Shown here piece after piece: positions 36,173 to 44,605 of a stretch of DNA of 64,000 nucleotides. Source of the stretch: Roseibium sediminis. GTDB lineage: Bacteria > Pseudomonadota > Alphaproteobacteria > Rhizobiales > Stappiaceae. The position numbers were made by a program, and so were the translations under genes. The first letter of the stretch is position 1; the number at the start of each line of letters is the position of its first letter. Where the stretch lies: positions 1-64,000 of the forward strand of contig NZ_VXDB01000020.1 of NCBI RefSeq assembly GCF_008711325.1, in the 5' to 3' direction. The notes under the pieces were generated by a model, which was not told where the DNA came from, made no database searches, and saw only the letters and a list, made by a program, of their open reading frames with translations.

Positions 36173-37132
36173 TTGGTTCGTGAGTTTCCATCCCTTGATG
36201 ATCTTCGTGCGGGCGGGAAGAGAGTGCTGTCGCGCGTTCTTTCCCGACTGGAAACCGACTGGGGAACGCCGGAACTGGCGGTGTTCCTCGATCATGCCGC
36301 GGTCTCGGCAAGCGCGCATGTTCTTGGACTGACCGGGCCGCCCGGCGTTGGCAAGTCGACCCTGATCGATGCCTTGATCCGGGCCTTCCGGCAACGCGGG
36401 GAGCGCGTCTGCGTTCTTGCCATTGACCCCTCATCCCGTTTTACCGGCGGCGCGCTTCTTGGCGACCGAACCCGGTTCCAGACCGACCCGGACGACATGG
36501 ACGTGTTCGTGCGCTCCATGGCAGCACGCGACCGGTTGGGTGGTCTCTCTGATCATGCCATGGCGGCCATTGCGGTTCTTCGGGCTGTGTGTGACCGGGT
36601 GATCGTGGAATCCGTTGGCATTGGTCAATCCGAAAGCGATCTCGCTCAGGCGGCTGACACGGTTGTCCTGTGCATCCAGCCCGGTTCCGGCGACAGCCTT
36701 CAGTTCATGAAGGCAGGGGTGATGGAATTGCCTGATGTTGTTGCCGTCACCAAATCGGACATGGGGCCCGTTGCCCGTCGCGCTGCAGCCGACGTTGCCG
36801 GGGCTCTGTCACTCTTTCGCGGCCGGGACGATGGTTGGAAAGTGCCTGTGTGCGAGCTTTCGGCAAAAGATGGCCACAACATCGACGCTCTGCTGGAGAA
36901 CCTGCAGCGGCACGCGGACTTTCTGCTCGAAGATGACCGGCTGAGTACGCAGCGCCTATCGCAGCAGGATCACTGGTTTCAGGACATGGTTCGGGTTGCC
37001 TATGGTCAGGTCGGCTTGTCGCTGGTCCTGTCATCTGAGGGGCCGTTTGCAGGACGCCTGAAACCCGACAACCGGCGCCCGTTCACGACGTTTCATGAAG
37101 CATCAAACCTGCTTTCTAGCCGTTTGGGCTGA
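36173..37132 (+). CDS. meaB: methylmalonyl-CoA mutase-associated GTPase (MeaB/ArgK family)
   Basis: A G3E-type P-loop GTPase of about 320 residues that protects and reloads the cobalamin of methylmalonyl-CoA mutase. Walker A is GPPGVGKSTLIDAL, followed by AIDPSSRFTGGALLGDRTRF and VESVGIGQSESD, both family blocks, and TKSD is the guanine-binding motif. I favour a TTG start because GGGGAGGG lies five bases before it; an ATG ten codons upstream (36143) lacks a ribosome site. It follows ppdK by about 40 bases. No mutase gene is nearby. Confidence 0.9.
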   Translation: MVREFPSLDDLRAGGKRVLSRVLSRLETDWGTPELAVFLDHAAVSASAHVLGLTGPPGVGKSTLIDALIRAFRQRGERVCVLAIDPSSRFTGGALLGDRTRFQTDPDDMDVFVRSMAARDRLGGLSDHAMAAIAVLRAVCDRVIVESVGIGQSESDLAQAADTVVLCIQPGSGDSLQFMKAGVMELPDVVAVTKSDMGPVARRAAADVAGALSLFRGRDDGWKVPVCELSAKDGHNIDALLENLQRHADFLLEDDRLSTQRLSQQDHWFQDMVRVAYGQVGLSLVLSSEGPFAGRLKPDNRRPFTTFHEASNLLSSRLG

Positions 37133-37153
37133 TGCCTATGGCATGATCTGCGC

Positions 37154-39433
37154 TCAGGCTGACTGCCTTTTGGGCGCAGGCAGGGACGGGGTGTCATCCA
37201 TGGCGGCCTGCAGCTCATAGTCTTCCAGATAATTGGTGAGCGCTTTTGCGTCGAGCGGCCTTGCGATGTGGTAGCCCTGCATGCGGTGACAGCCGAGACC
37301 GCGCAAGAATGTGAACTGCTCTTCGTTCTCGATGCCTTCTGCAACGATTGTCATCCCCAGCACATGACCAAGCTGGATCATGATGGACAGGATGTCTCGT
37401 GCTTCCCGGCCATCGTGGATCGATCCGGTGAAGTCGCGATCGATCTTCAGCGTGTCGAAGGGGAAGCGGCGCAGGTAACTCAGGCTTGAGTAACCGGACC
37501 CGAAATCGTCCAGCGCAATTTTGACGCCGAGTTCCTTCAACCGGGTGAGCGTGTCCAGATTGACCTTGTCGCGGCCAAGGAACACGGATTCCGTGACCTC
37601 GATTTCGAGACGGCTGGGCGGGAAGTCGTTCTTTTGCAGCGTGTCGATCAGGCGCTCTACGAAACGCGGATGCTTGAACTGGTTTGGCGAGACATTCACC
37701 GAGACCACGACATCGGACCAGTTGATCGCGTCCTTGCAAGCCCGATTAAGCACCCAGAACCCGATTTCGTTGATCAAACCGGTTTCTTCAGCGATCGGGA
37801 TGAAGACGGATGGTGGCACCGGGGTGCCGTTGATCGGTATCCAGCGAACCAGTGCCTCAATGGCGACAATCCGGCGATTGACCGCCTCGCACTGGGGCTG
37901 ATAGGCGATTTGCAACTCGTCGTTTTCCAGCGTCTTGCGAAGGTCTCTCGACAGCTGGTCACGGGTGCGAACGTGGTCTTCCATCGACGGGTTGAAGAAC
38001 GACCACCGCCCGCGCCCTTCAGACTTGGCTTCATAAAGCGCAATGTCCGCTTTTCGCAGCAGTTCGCCGGTCTGTGTTCCGTCATGCGGGGCAACGGCGA
38101 CGCCCATGGACATGCCCACATGCAGGGCATTGGTGCCGATCTTGATCGGCTTGGCGAGGCTGTCCTGCACCTGTTTCAGGATATGCTCGATCCACTCCCT
38201 GTCGTGTGCTTCGGGCAAGAGAAGTGCAAATTCGTCGCCGCTGATGCGGGAAACCGTGCCGGAGGAGGAAATCACGTCGCTCACCCGCTTCGCCACGGTG
38301 CGGATCACTTCATCGCCCGCAGCATGGCCAAGCGTGTCGTTGATGTCCTTGAACCGATCAAGATCGATATAGACCACCGCCGTACCATAACTTGCCGGGC
38401 TGCGGTCCACCAGTGCAGTAGAAACGAGGGTGCGGAAATTCTCGCGGTTTGGCAGTCCGGACAAGGCATCGTGGGAGGCTGCATGACGTGCGTTGCTCTC
38501 ACTCTTGGACAGGCGGCGCGTTGCCTGGCGGGTGAAATCAACGACACCAAGCGTCAGGCCGAGAATTGAAATCGCCAGAATGGCGAAGATCGGCAGAATG
38601 CGGTTGAGCATCTCCGAACCCGGTTCGGTCGGCGTCCAGTGCAGTTCGCCAATCGTTTTGCCGTTCGGTGCGCGCAAGGCAATGAAACTGCCGGTATGTT
38701 CATGCTCTTCATGAGCAGGTTCCACCGAAATATCGCGCAGGCCGGAGATCTTGGTGAAGACGTCCAATACCAGCTTGTTGATCGGGCGGACATTGACCAG
38801 AACGACGGGGGGCCTGCGGTTCGCGGTGATGATCTGCGTTTCCGGCACAATCGCGGACGCGCTGAACATGTATGGGCGACCGGCAATGCTGATGATCGAG
38901 GTTTCGAAGATCGACCTGTCGTTGATGCGGTAGTTCGGGCTGAAACGGTAGAGCCCGGAGCCCGTGCGCACGAAGGAATTGATGAAGCGGGCGCGAACCT
39001 TGGCGACCGCGCTTCTTGTCTGGTCCTTTACGTCATCGTTCAGCCAGTCGTGATGATTGTCCGAGGAATAACTGAAGGTCGGTTCCATATCGCGGCCGAT
39101 CAGGGCGGTCTTGGTGAAACCGTGGTTCTGGAGTTGCCAGATGGCCAGGTTCTGCTCCAGCCACGCCTGATCGAGAAACGGTCCTGCTGTCTTGTAGAAG
39201 GCCTTGTCCCACACAACAGTGCCGATCTGTTGCTTAGCCATTTGCTCAAGCTTCAGTTCCAGCGCACCGGACAGCAATTGCCGCTCGCTCTGTTCAGCCG
39301 AATTGTCGGTCACGTTCGATGACCAGATCATCAGACCGAAAACGCTGAGCAGCGAGATGATTATGACTGCAAACATGGGCAGGATGATCGCGTTTGCGAT
39401 CTGGCCTCCGGAGCGCCCCGTTTGTGGTTTCAT
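37154..39433 (-). CDS. membrane-bound CHASE4-GGDEF-EAL protein
   Basis: A 759-residue cyclic-di-GMP protein. Residues 17-37 and about 285-305 are membrane helices that enclose a periplasmic CHASE4-like sensor domain (VVWDKAFYKT). Next comes a GGDEF domain with SGDEF in the active site and no visible RxxD inhibitory site. The EAL domain has EALVRW, the acidic and asparagine residues of NVSPNQF and EVTESVF, DDFGSGYSSLSYL, ENEEQF and QGYHIARPL, so it probably hydrolyses c-di-GMP. Whether the GGDEF half is active is open. Monocistronic. Confidence 0.93.
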   Translation of the reverse strand: MKPQTGRSGGQIANAIILPMFAVIIISLLSVFGLMIWSSNVTDNSAEQSERQLLSGALELKLEQMAKQQIGTVVWDKAFYKTAGPFLDQAWLEQNLAIWQLQNHGFTKTALIGRDMEPTFSYSSDNHHDWLNDDVKDQTRSAVAKVRARFINSFVRTGSGLYRFSPNYRINDRSIFETSIISIAGRPYMFSASAIVPETQIITANRRPPVVLVNVRPINKLVLDVFTKISGLRDISVEPAHEEHEHTGSFIALRAPNGKTIGELHWTPTEPGSEMLNRILPIFAILAISILGLTLGVVDFTRQATRRLSKSESNARHAASHDALSGLPNRENFRTLVSTALVDRSPASYGTAVVYIDLDRFKDINDTLGHAAGDEVIRTVAKRVSDVISSSGTVSRISGDEFALLLPEAHDREWIEHILKQVQDSLAKPIKIGTNALHVGMSMGVAVAPHDGTQTGELLRKADIALYEAKSEGRGRWSFFNPSMEDHVRTRDQLSRDLRKTLENDELQIAYQPQCEAVNRRIVAIEALVRWIPINGTPVPPSVFIPIAEETGLINEIGFWVLNRACKDAINWSDVVVSVNVSPNQFKHPRFVERLIDTLQKNDFPPSRLEIEVTESVFLGRDKVNLDTLTRLKELGVKIALDDFGSGYSSLSYLRRFPFDTLKIDRDFTGSIHDGREARDILSIMIQLGHVLGMTIVAEGIENEEQFTFLRGLGCHRMQGYHIARPLDAKALTNYLEDYELQAAMDDTPSLPAPKRQSA

Positions 39434-39538
39434 ACGTGTAGTTTCCTCAAGTCAATCGAGGAAACCTTCTCACAAACGTATTAAGGAATGCCGGACAAGA
39501 GTGGTTAAGGAAGCGAAAACATAAGTCGAAGCAAAAGC

Positions 39539-39546
39539 TTACGTAG
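39539..39546. promoter_or_regulatory. TTACGTAG motif between the GGDEF-EAL gene and radC
   Basis: TTACGTAG is preceded by GCAAAAGC, similar to the copies before LtrA and the YjgN operon. It lies about 105 bases before the GGDEF-EAL start. A shared regulator site is inferred from recurrence only. Confidence 0.25.
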
Positions 39547-39574
39547 CGTCATAATTTTCTTCTATCGAATATTA

Positions 39575-40288
39575 TCAAATAAGCTGCATACCGCGAAAAC
39601 TGACATGGGCACCGCGTGCAACAATGATGTGGTCGTGAATTTCGATGCCCAGCGGCTTGGCGATGTCAATCAGCTGGCGGGTCATCTGAATGTCGGCACG
39701 CGAAGGGGTCGGGTCGCCGGAAGGGTGGTTATGAACCAGCACAAGAGCGGTTGATTGCAGTTCCAGCGCCCGGCGGATCACCTCGCGCGGATAGACCGGC
39801 GTGTGGTCCACCGTGCCCTGTTGCTGGACTTCGTCAGCGATGAGGCCGTTCTTCTTGTCCAGAAAGAGGATGCGGAATTGTTCGATGGTCAGATGCCCCA
39901 TGGCGTTCTGCACATGCGCGATCACCTTCGACCAGCTGTCGAGCAGCGGGCGGTCCTTGATGTCCTCGCGGTTGGCGCGGATCGTGGCTGCATGGACGGC
40001 ATGCAGAGTGTCGACGGCGACATCGCCAATGCCGCTGACTTCCTTCAGCCGGGCGCGCGGCGCACCCAGCACGCCGGAAAATGTGCCGAACCTCGCCAGC
40101 AGCTCCTTGGCGACTTTCTTGGTGTCGCGGCGAGGCAGCGCGGAAAACAGCAGCAGTTCCAGCAGCTCATAGTCGGGAAGGGCGGTTTCGCCCGTCAATC
40201 TAAACCTTTCCCGCAATCGTTCCCTGTGACCGGCCAGGTCGTTGGATTTTACTGGTGTTTCTTCAAATCCGGGAAACTGGCCTGCCAT
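39575..40288 (-). CDS. radC: RadC family JAB-domain protein
   Basis: A 237-residue protein with an N-terminal helix-hairpin-helix-like part (GHRERLRERFRLTGETALPDYELLELLLFSALPRRDTK) and a C-terminal JAB/MPN metalloprotease-like domain with the zinc motif HNHPSGDPTPSRAD. The name RadC is historical and the true role in DNA repair is disputed. It follows map by eight bases on the same strand, an arrangement conserved in rhizobia. Confidence 0.94.
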   Translation of the reverse strand: MAGQFPGFEETPVKSNDLAGHRERLRERFRLTGETALPDYELLELLLFSALPRRDTKKVAKELLARFGTFSGVLGAPRARLKEVSGIGDVAVDTLHAVHAATIRANREDIKDRPLLDSWSKVIAHVQNAMGHLTIEQFRILFLDKKNGLIADEVQQQGTVDHTPVYPREVIRRALELQSTALVLVHNHPSGDPTPSRADIQMTRQLIDIAKPLGIEIHDHIIVARGAHVSFRGMQLI

Positions 40289-40296
40289 GGAACTCC

Positions 40297-41130
40297 TTAA
40301 GGGGTGTGGGAGAAGCCGGGCATGTGCAGCCCGCCCGGCGAGGTGGTGAAGATCTGGCAGCCCTCTGGCGTAATGCCAATGGAATGCTCGAACTGCGCGG
40401 AAAGCGAGCGGTCGCGTGTCACCGCAGTCCAGCCATCGCTCAGCACTTTCACATGCGGGCGGCCCAGATTGACCATCGGCTCAATGGTGAAGATCATTCC
40501 CGGCTTCAGCTCAACCCCTTCGCCGGGGCGGCCATAATGCAGGATGTTTGGCGTGTCGTGGAACAAAAGGCCAAGGCCGTGGCCGCAGAAATCGCGCACG
40601 ACAGAGCAGCGTTCGGCTTCCACATAGGACTGAATGGCCGCGCCGATGTCGCCGGTCGTATTGCCGGGCTTGGCTGCCGCAATGCCGCGCATGAGGGATT
40701 CGTAGGTCACCTCGATCAGGCGTTCGGCGGCACGCTTGATCTGGCCGACCGGATACATGCGGCTGGAATCGCCATGCCAGCCATCGAGGATCAGCGTCAC
40801 GTCGATGTTGACGATATCGCCCTCGCGCATCGGCTTGTCATTGGGAATGCCGTGACAGACCACATGGTTGATCGAGGTGCAGGACGATTTTGTATAGCCG
40901 CGATAGTTCAGCGTTGCCGGGATCGCGCCGTGGTCCATGCCGTATTCATAGACGAAATCGTCGATTTCCTTCGTCGTGACGCCGGGCTTGACCATGTCGG
41001 CCACCAGATCGAGGCATTTGGCCGTCAGCTGGCCGGCCTTCATCATGCCCTCGAAATCCTCCGGGCCGTAAAGGCGAACCTGTCCGGTGTTTTTCAGCGG
41101 GGCTTCGGCAGCATCGATGTAGGAGACCAT
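40297..41130 (-). CDS. map: methionine aminopeptidase, type I
   Basis: A 277-residue enzyme that removes the N-terminal methionine from nascent proteins. The five metal ligands can be read in order: the aspartates in NIDVTLILDGWHGDSSRM, the histidine in GHGLGLLFHD, the glutamate in MIFTIEPMV and the last glutamate in SAQFEHSIGI. It has no zinc-finger extension. It lies first in an operon with radC. Confidence 0.96.
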   Translation of the reverse strand: MVSYIDAAEAPLKNTGQVRLYGPEDFEGMMKAGQLTAKCLDLVADMVKPGVTTKEIDDFVYEYGMDHGAIPATLNYRGYTKSSCTSINHVVCHGIPNDKPMREGDIVNIDVTLILDGWHGDSSRMYPVGQIKRAAERLIEVTYESLMRGIAAAKPGNTTGDIGAAIQSYVEAERCSVVRDFCGHGLGLLFHDTPNILHYGRPGEGVELKPGMIFTIEPMVNLGRPHVKVLSDGWTAVTRDRSLSAQFEHSIGITPEGCQIFTTSPGGLHMPGFSHTP

Positions 41131-41337
41131 TGTTTCTTAGCGTTCCGGTGTTCTGGACGGGGCCTGCCTGAAAGCATGATGGGGGCGTGGCACATCCGGT
41201 TTGTCCCTGTTCCCTTATGAGATACAAAGCTCTCCGCCAGATTTCCAGTGCCTCATTGGAAAAGTCATAGGAAAGTGCATGCCCCATGCCAAAGGTTCTT
41301 GCGAAACGCCCCTCCAGAGGCTAGGCAAGGGCCCATT

Positions 41338-41422
41338 GCGGACGTGGCGAAATTGGTAGACGCAAGGGACTTAAAATCCCTCGACTTCGGTCATACGGGT
41401 TCGATTCCCGTCGTCCGCACCA
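41338..41422 (+). tRNA. tRNA-Leu (anticodon UAA)
   Basis: A cloverleaf of 85 bases including an encoded CCA. The acceptor stem is GCGGACG/CGTCCGC, the D arm has TGGCGAAATTGGTAGACGC, the anticodon stem is AGGGA/TCCCT with TAA at 41372-41374, a variable arm of class II type follows (CGACTTCGGTCA) and the T arm has GGGTTCGATTCCC. It stands at the edge of the low-GC accessory region. I found no second copy of its 3' end downstream, so there is no sign of integration into it. Confidence 0.97.
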
Positions 41423-41470
41423 AAGATGTTTCAATGTCATTTTTCTTTCGTATTTTCATGCAGAGCAATC

Positions 41471-42244
41471 ATGGCCTCACAATTGCAAGAAGTGTCGACT
41501 ACTGATCTTTATTATATTTGCCAGATCGTCGATAGCGTAACAACATCTCCTCGGGCGTATCTCCGAAAACTCGAAGATGTTTTCGGAGATATGTCCTCAT
41601 CTAACTTAGTTAGAAAATTTCCTAAATGGACCTGTTTCCACATGTTTATAGAGGAAGTAATATCGAGTGTGATCTTTGAGGATGCAGAGCAAGCGCTCAT
41701 AAAGCCGGGAAAATATTGGATTGATCACCTTTTGAAATCTAATAATTTTGATTATCCGGCTCCCCCTTTCTCTGAGTTTTCTGTGTATGAGGGATATGAG
41801 TATTTGGAAAAACTGCAGGAGAACGAGCTTATTGATCGGGTTTGTGAAGACATCTGCAAACAGGTTTTTCATGTTTTGTTTTCAAATCGCAGGACGCTGA
41901 CTGCTTTTGGATGCCTTGTGGGTGACTATGTCTTAAATACGTCTTCGGCTTTCGTTCCTGATGCATTTAATGACAAAGGCTTTCTCCGAAGAGCATCGAT
42001 CCCAACTTGGGCAAAGAGTGCGGTATTTCACCGAGATAAGGGACGGTGCGTTCTTTGCAAGGTAGATTTAACGAGACAATTTAGTCAGAAGGCAAAAATT
42101 CATTATGACCACATTGTTCCTCTGGCACGTGGAGGGATGAACTGTGTCACGAACCTCCAACTAACTTGTTCTGGGTGTAATACTTCGAAGGGTGGTCGTT
42201 CTTCGAGAACCTCTCACGAATATGAATCTTGGTATGATTACTAA
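41471..42244 (+). CDS. HNH endonuclease domain protein, likely acquired
   Basis: A 257-residue protein whose C-terminal 75 residues form an HNH domain: a first zinc pair CVLC, then YDHIVPLARGGMNCVTNLQLTCSGCNTSKGG with the catalytic histidine and a second CxxC pair. The N-terminal 180 residues are mostly helical and not recognised. HNH proteins of this form occur in defence systems, mobile elements and restriction-like genes. Base composition is strikingly AT-rich next to GC-rich neighbours, and it sits right after a tRNA gene. I start at MASQLQ; an upstream ATG would add 15 residues. No partner genes are evident. Confidence 0.8.
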   Translation: MASQLQEVSTTDLYYICQIVDSVTTSPRAYLRKLEDVFGDMSSSNLVRKFPKWTCFHMFIEEVISSVIFEDAEQALIKPGKYWIDHLLKSNNFDYPAPPFSEFSVYEGYEYLEKLQENELIDRVCEDICKQVFHVLFSNRRTLTAFGCLVGDYVLNTSSAFVPDAFNDKGFLRRASIPTWAKSAVFHRDKGRCVLCKVDLTRQFSQKAKIHYDHIVPLARGGMNCVTNLQLTCSGCNTSKGGRSSRTSHEYESWYDY

Positions 42245-42303
42245 GTTGGATATCTTGTAATAAAAATTCGACAGATTTTCTCATCAACAAAAGTCCCGAA
42301 ATC

Positions 42304-42497
42304 TCAATACCTGTTCTCTTCAATAAAAGCGTCGCTGCGGTCGATGCGGTCCTTGTTGAGCGGGTGGATTGAGAGCCATTCGCTGTCGGTTTCGCTGTCT
42401 GGCGCAAGGTCCTCAAGGGTGGCGAAGAAGCGTTTGAGGCCTTTGGGGTCGTAGCCTGCATTGCTCATCAGGGCGAAGCCGAAATTATCGGCGGAGT
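42304..42497 (-). pseudogene. degenerate extra copy of the 3' end of the M48 peptidase gene
   Basis: The minus-strand reading frame encodes SADNFGFALMSNAGYDPKG and onward to IDRSDAFIEEN, matching the end of the intact M48 protein 2.8 kb away (SADDFGLALMRNAGYDPKG to IDRIDAFIKEN). At DNA level 42312-42496 and 45101-45285 form a 185-base direct repeat with nine mismatches by hand alignment, about 95 percent identity. The match stops abruptly at 42497, upstream of which the frame is unrelated. The missing N-terminal 80 percent makes it a fragment. Confidence 0.85.
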
Positions 42498-42685
42498 GGT
42501 TCCGGTTGCGGCGATGGGGCGGTGACTGGCGACGCGTGGCCTTTGGAGCGATCCGGCTTGCTGTCGGCAGGCGGGTAATATCAAACTGGGTCAGACAGGT
42601 TCGTACCTTTTGAGATTGGTATAGGGAACGCGTGAGGACCAGGTGCGGTCCCAAGGCAGAGCCTTGGGATATGCTTTGGAAGGGA
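42498..42685. other. non-coding segment with palindrome at the broken M48 copy
   Basis: Between the truncated M48 fragment and the cysteine-repeat gene lies unassigned sequence. It holds a perfect nine-base dyad, TCCCAAGGC-AGA-GCCTTGGGA (42649-42669), without a T run. It may be a remnant of the end of the inserted segment or a transcript-ending hairpin for the cysteine-repeat gene. Confidence 0.45.
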
Positions 42686-43471
42686 TCAGAACAAAATGCA
42701 GCTGTTCTGGTCCTTTTTGTAAGGCTTGTCGCACACCCAATCGCTGCCGGTGTAGTCCAGATGGGCATTGTCGGGGACTTCCACAGCGGTGCAGGCGTTT
42801 TCGGTCGCGTTGTACCCGCGGTCGCATTTCCAGCCAGTTCCGTAGGCCGAATCTGTCAGATAGGCGTTTTGCGGCACGTCTATCGCAACGCATTCGTCTT
42901 CGATTGCGCGAAATCCGCGATTGCATCTCCAGCCCGGGTCATAGGTTTCTTCAGTGAAATAGGCGTTGGCGGGGACACGGACCTCCACGCATTTGTCGTC
43001 CTTTGCGCGAAAGCCCCGGTTGCAGCTCCAGCCACGCCCATAGGCCGTTCCAACCAGATAGCCATTCTCGGGAACATCAATGGCGACACAGTCATCCCCA
43101 ACGTCCTGAAATCCACGGTCGCATTTCCATCCATACCTGTTGCCGGTGTCAGACAGGAACCCGTTCTCGGGCAGTTGAATTTCCAGGCAGGCATCGTCTT
43201 TCCGCCTGTAGCCGCGGCCACATTCCCAGCGATCGCCTGAAGCATTCAGGAAGGCATGTTCGGGGATGTCGATGAGAACGCAGGCGCTGTTGACGTTTCG
43301 GTAGCCCCGATTGCACTCCCATCCATCTCCATAGTTCTTTGCATAGGAATTGTCGGGCAGGGAGGAGCTTGTGTCGGCTTGCGCCCTTGCCATGTTCGGA
43401 CCCATCGCCCAGAGGGAGAAGAAAATCAGAAAGCAGAACCGGATGAAGCACTTCTCTTTGAGTATATTCAA
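42686..43471 (-). CDS. secreted protein with seven C-x10-C repeats
   Basis: A 261-residue protein with a signal peptide (hydrophobic core CFIRFCFLIFFSLWAM, cleavage after ARA) and then seven tandem units of 28-33 residues. The unit is P-x-N-A-(Y/F)-L...G-W-x-C-(N/D)-R-G-(Y/F)-x6-C-V-x-I-x-V. All seven have exactly ten residues between the two cysteines, giving 14 cysteines and probably one disulfide bond per unit. The last unit ends the protein. The start is TTG with AGG just upstream. I do not know a named family; similar repeats occur in exported bacterial proteins. It follows an ATP-grasp ligase gene by 39 bases and is inside the segment bracketed by M48 3' ends. Confidence 0.8.
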   Translation of the reverse strand: MNILKEKCFIRFCFLIFFSLWAMGPNMARAQADTSSSLPDNSYAKNYGDGWECNRGYRNVNSACVLIDIPEHAFLNASGDRWECGRGYRRKDDACLEIQLPENGFLSDTGNRYGWKCDRGFQDVGDDCVAIDVPENGYLVGTAYGRGWSCNRGFRAKDDKCVEVRVPANAYFTEETYDPGWRCNRGFRAIEDECVAIDVPQNAYLTDSAYGTGWKCDRGYNATENACTAVEVPDNAHLDYTGSDWVCDKPYKKDQNSCILF

Positions 43472-43510
43472 TAACCTATTCCCTGTTTCTTGAGTTTGTG
43501 GAGCCTGCTG

Positions 43511-44605
43511 TCAGGATGGGGTCAGGGACCCTGGTGAAGGCAGCAGTCCGACGGTTCTCCCCACAGGGAGCGCTACGTTGGAGTTGTCGGCTATTGCAGG
43601 TTCGCTTGGAGCGGTGGCTGTGCCACGTTTCTTTCTATTGATTGCGCCTTGAATTATCAGCCTGACGACTTCGTCGTAGCTGAAGCCGCTGTGGATCTCG
43701 AAAGCACGGGGGAAATAGCTGGATCGCGGCGTCATGCCCGGCACCAGATTGGCTTCCATAAAGTGGCATTTGCCGTGATTGTCCATTTTGATGTCGATGC
43801 GGGCGTAGTCCCGGGCGCCAATCGCGAGGAAGGATTTGCGCGCCATTTCCGCAACTTCAAGCAAAGTCCCGGTCCTGGTTATTTCTGCCAGCTTCTCATT
43901 GTTGAGCGTTTTTGTTTTAGCGCTCAGTATTCGTCTACCCTCGACAATTGGGGGAATGATTTCAATCGGGGCGAGGACCAGATCACGACTTCCCTGAATG
44001 ATGGAAACGGTGAACTCCCGACCGTTCAGATAGTCCTCTACCAAAGCAGGCTCGCAATAGGTGTCGCTGAGGGCCTGTATCTTGGCCTGATATTCCTCGA
44101 AGTTGCTGACCACAGAATCTGAATCAATGCCGTTGCCGTTTGCAGCGCTCAAAGGCTTTACAAACAAGGGGTAGGAAAGGGGGAGTTCGTCTTCAACCGT
44201 GTAATCCCCTGGAAGGGCAAGGAAGAACTTCGCAGTCTGAATTCCTCTCGATCTCACAAGCTCCTTTGCAGCGACCTTATTCGAGTCAAATAGCAGCTCC
44301 TTTTTTGCGCTGCCTGTATAGAAGATGGAGTGCTCTTCAAAGAAACTCGAAAGCCAGATTATCTTTCCAGTCTCCAGCTTTATGTATTTCGCTGCGAGCA
44401 TGACGATGTCAGGTTTGCGTGCGCAAATTTTCTCCAGATCATCAATGGTTTCGCAGACGGTTACTGCGGCATTTCTGCCTGATCGTTCGAGTGCTTCCAT
44501 AATCGCACTGCAGGCATTTGCGGTGCCCATTCCCGTTTCTTTCAAACAATCATTGGGCGTCGTAACGATTTCGATATTCAATTGGATAATCCCTAATAGC
44601 CGCAT
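43511..44605 (-). CDS. ATP-grasp ligase, D-Ala-D-Ala ligase-like
   Basis: A protein of about 364 residues if started at MRLLGIIQL (ATG with a weak GGA upstream); an in-frame TTG 36 codons earlier is less likely. Recognisable ATP-grasp blocks are YPLFVKPLSAANGNGIDSDS (nucleotide-binding lysine and loop), EDYLNGREFTVSII, and ARIDIKMDNHGKCHFMEANLVPGM (metal-binding acidic and Asn residues), as in D-alanine-D-alanine ligases. The N-terminal domain is not a standard Ddl domain, and a proline-rich tail ends the protein. ATP-grasp enzymes join a carboxylate to an amine or thiol. The substrate is unknown; the next gene encodes a secreted cysteine-repeat protein. Part of the inserted segment. Confidence 0.78.
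   Translation of the reverse strand: MRLLGIIQLNIEIVTTPNDCLKETGMGTANACSAIMEALERSGRNAAVTVCETIDDLEKICARKPDIVMLAAKYIKLETGKIIWLSSFFEEHSIFYTGSAKKELLFDSNKVAAKELVRSRGIQTAKFFLALPGDYTVEDELPLSYPLFVKPLSAANGNGIDSDSVVSNFEEYQAKIQALSDTYCEPALVEDYLNGREFTVSIIQGSRDLVLAPIEIIPPIVEGRRILSAKTKTLNNEKLAEITRTGTLLEVAEMARKSFLAIGARDYARIDIKMDNHGKCHFMEANLVPGMTPRSSYFPRAFEIHSGFSYDEVVRLIIQGAINRKKRGTATAPSEPAIADNSNVALPVGRTVGLLPSPGSLTPS

Noticed and set aside
42730-43390. Regular repeats that might suggest a CRISPR array
   Set aside because: The periodicity is about 90-100 bases, codes for protein repeats in one open frame, and lacks short identical repeats with unique spacers.
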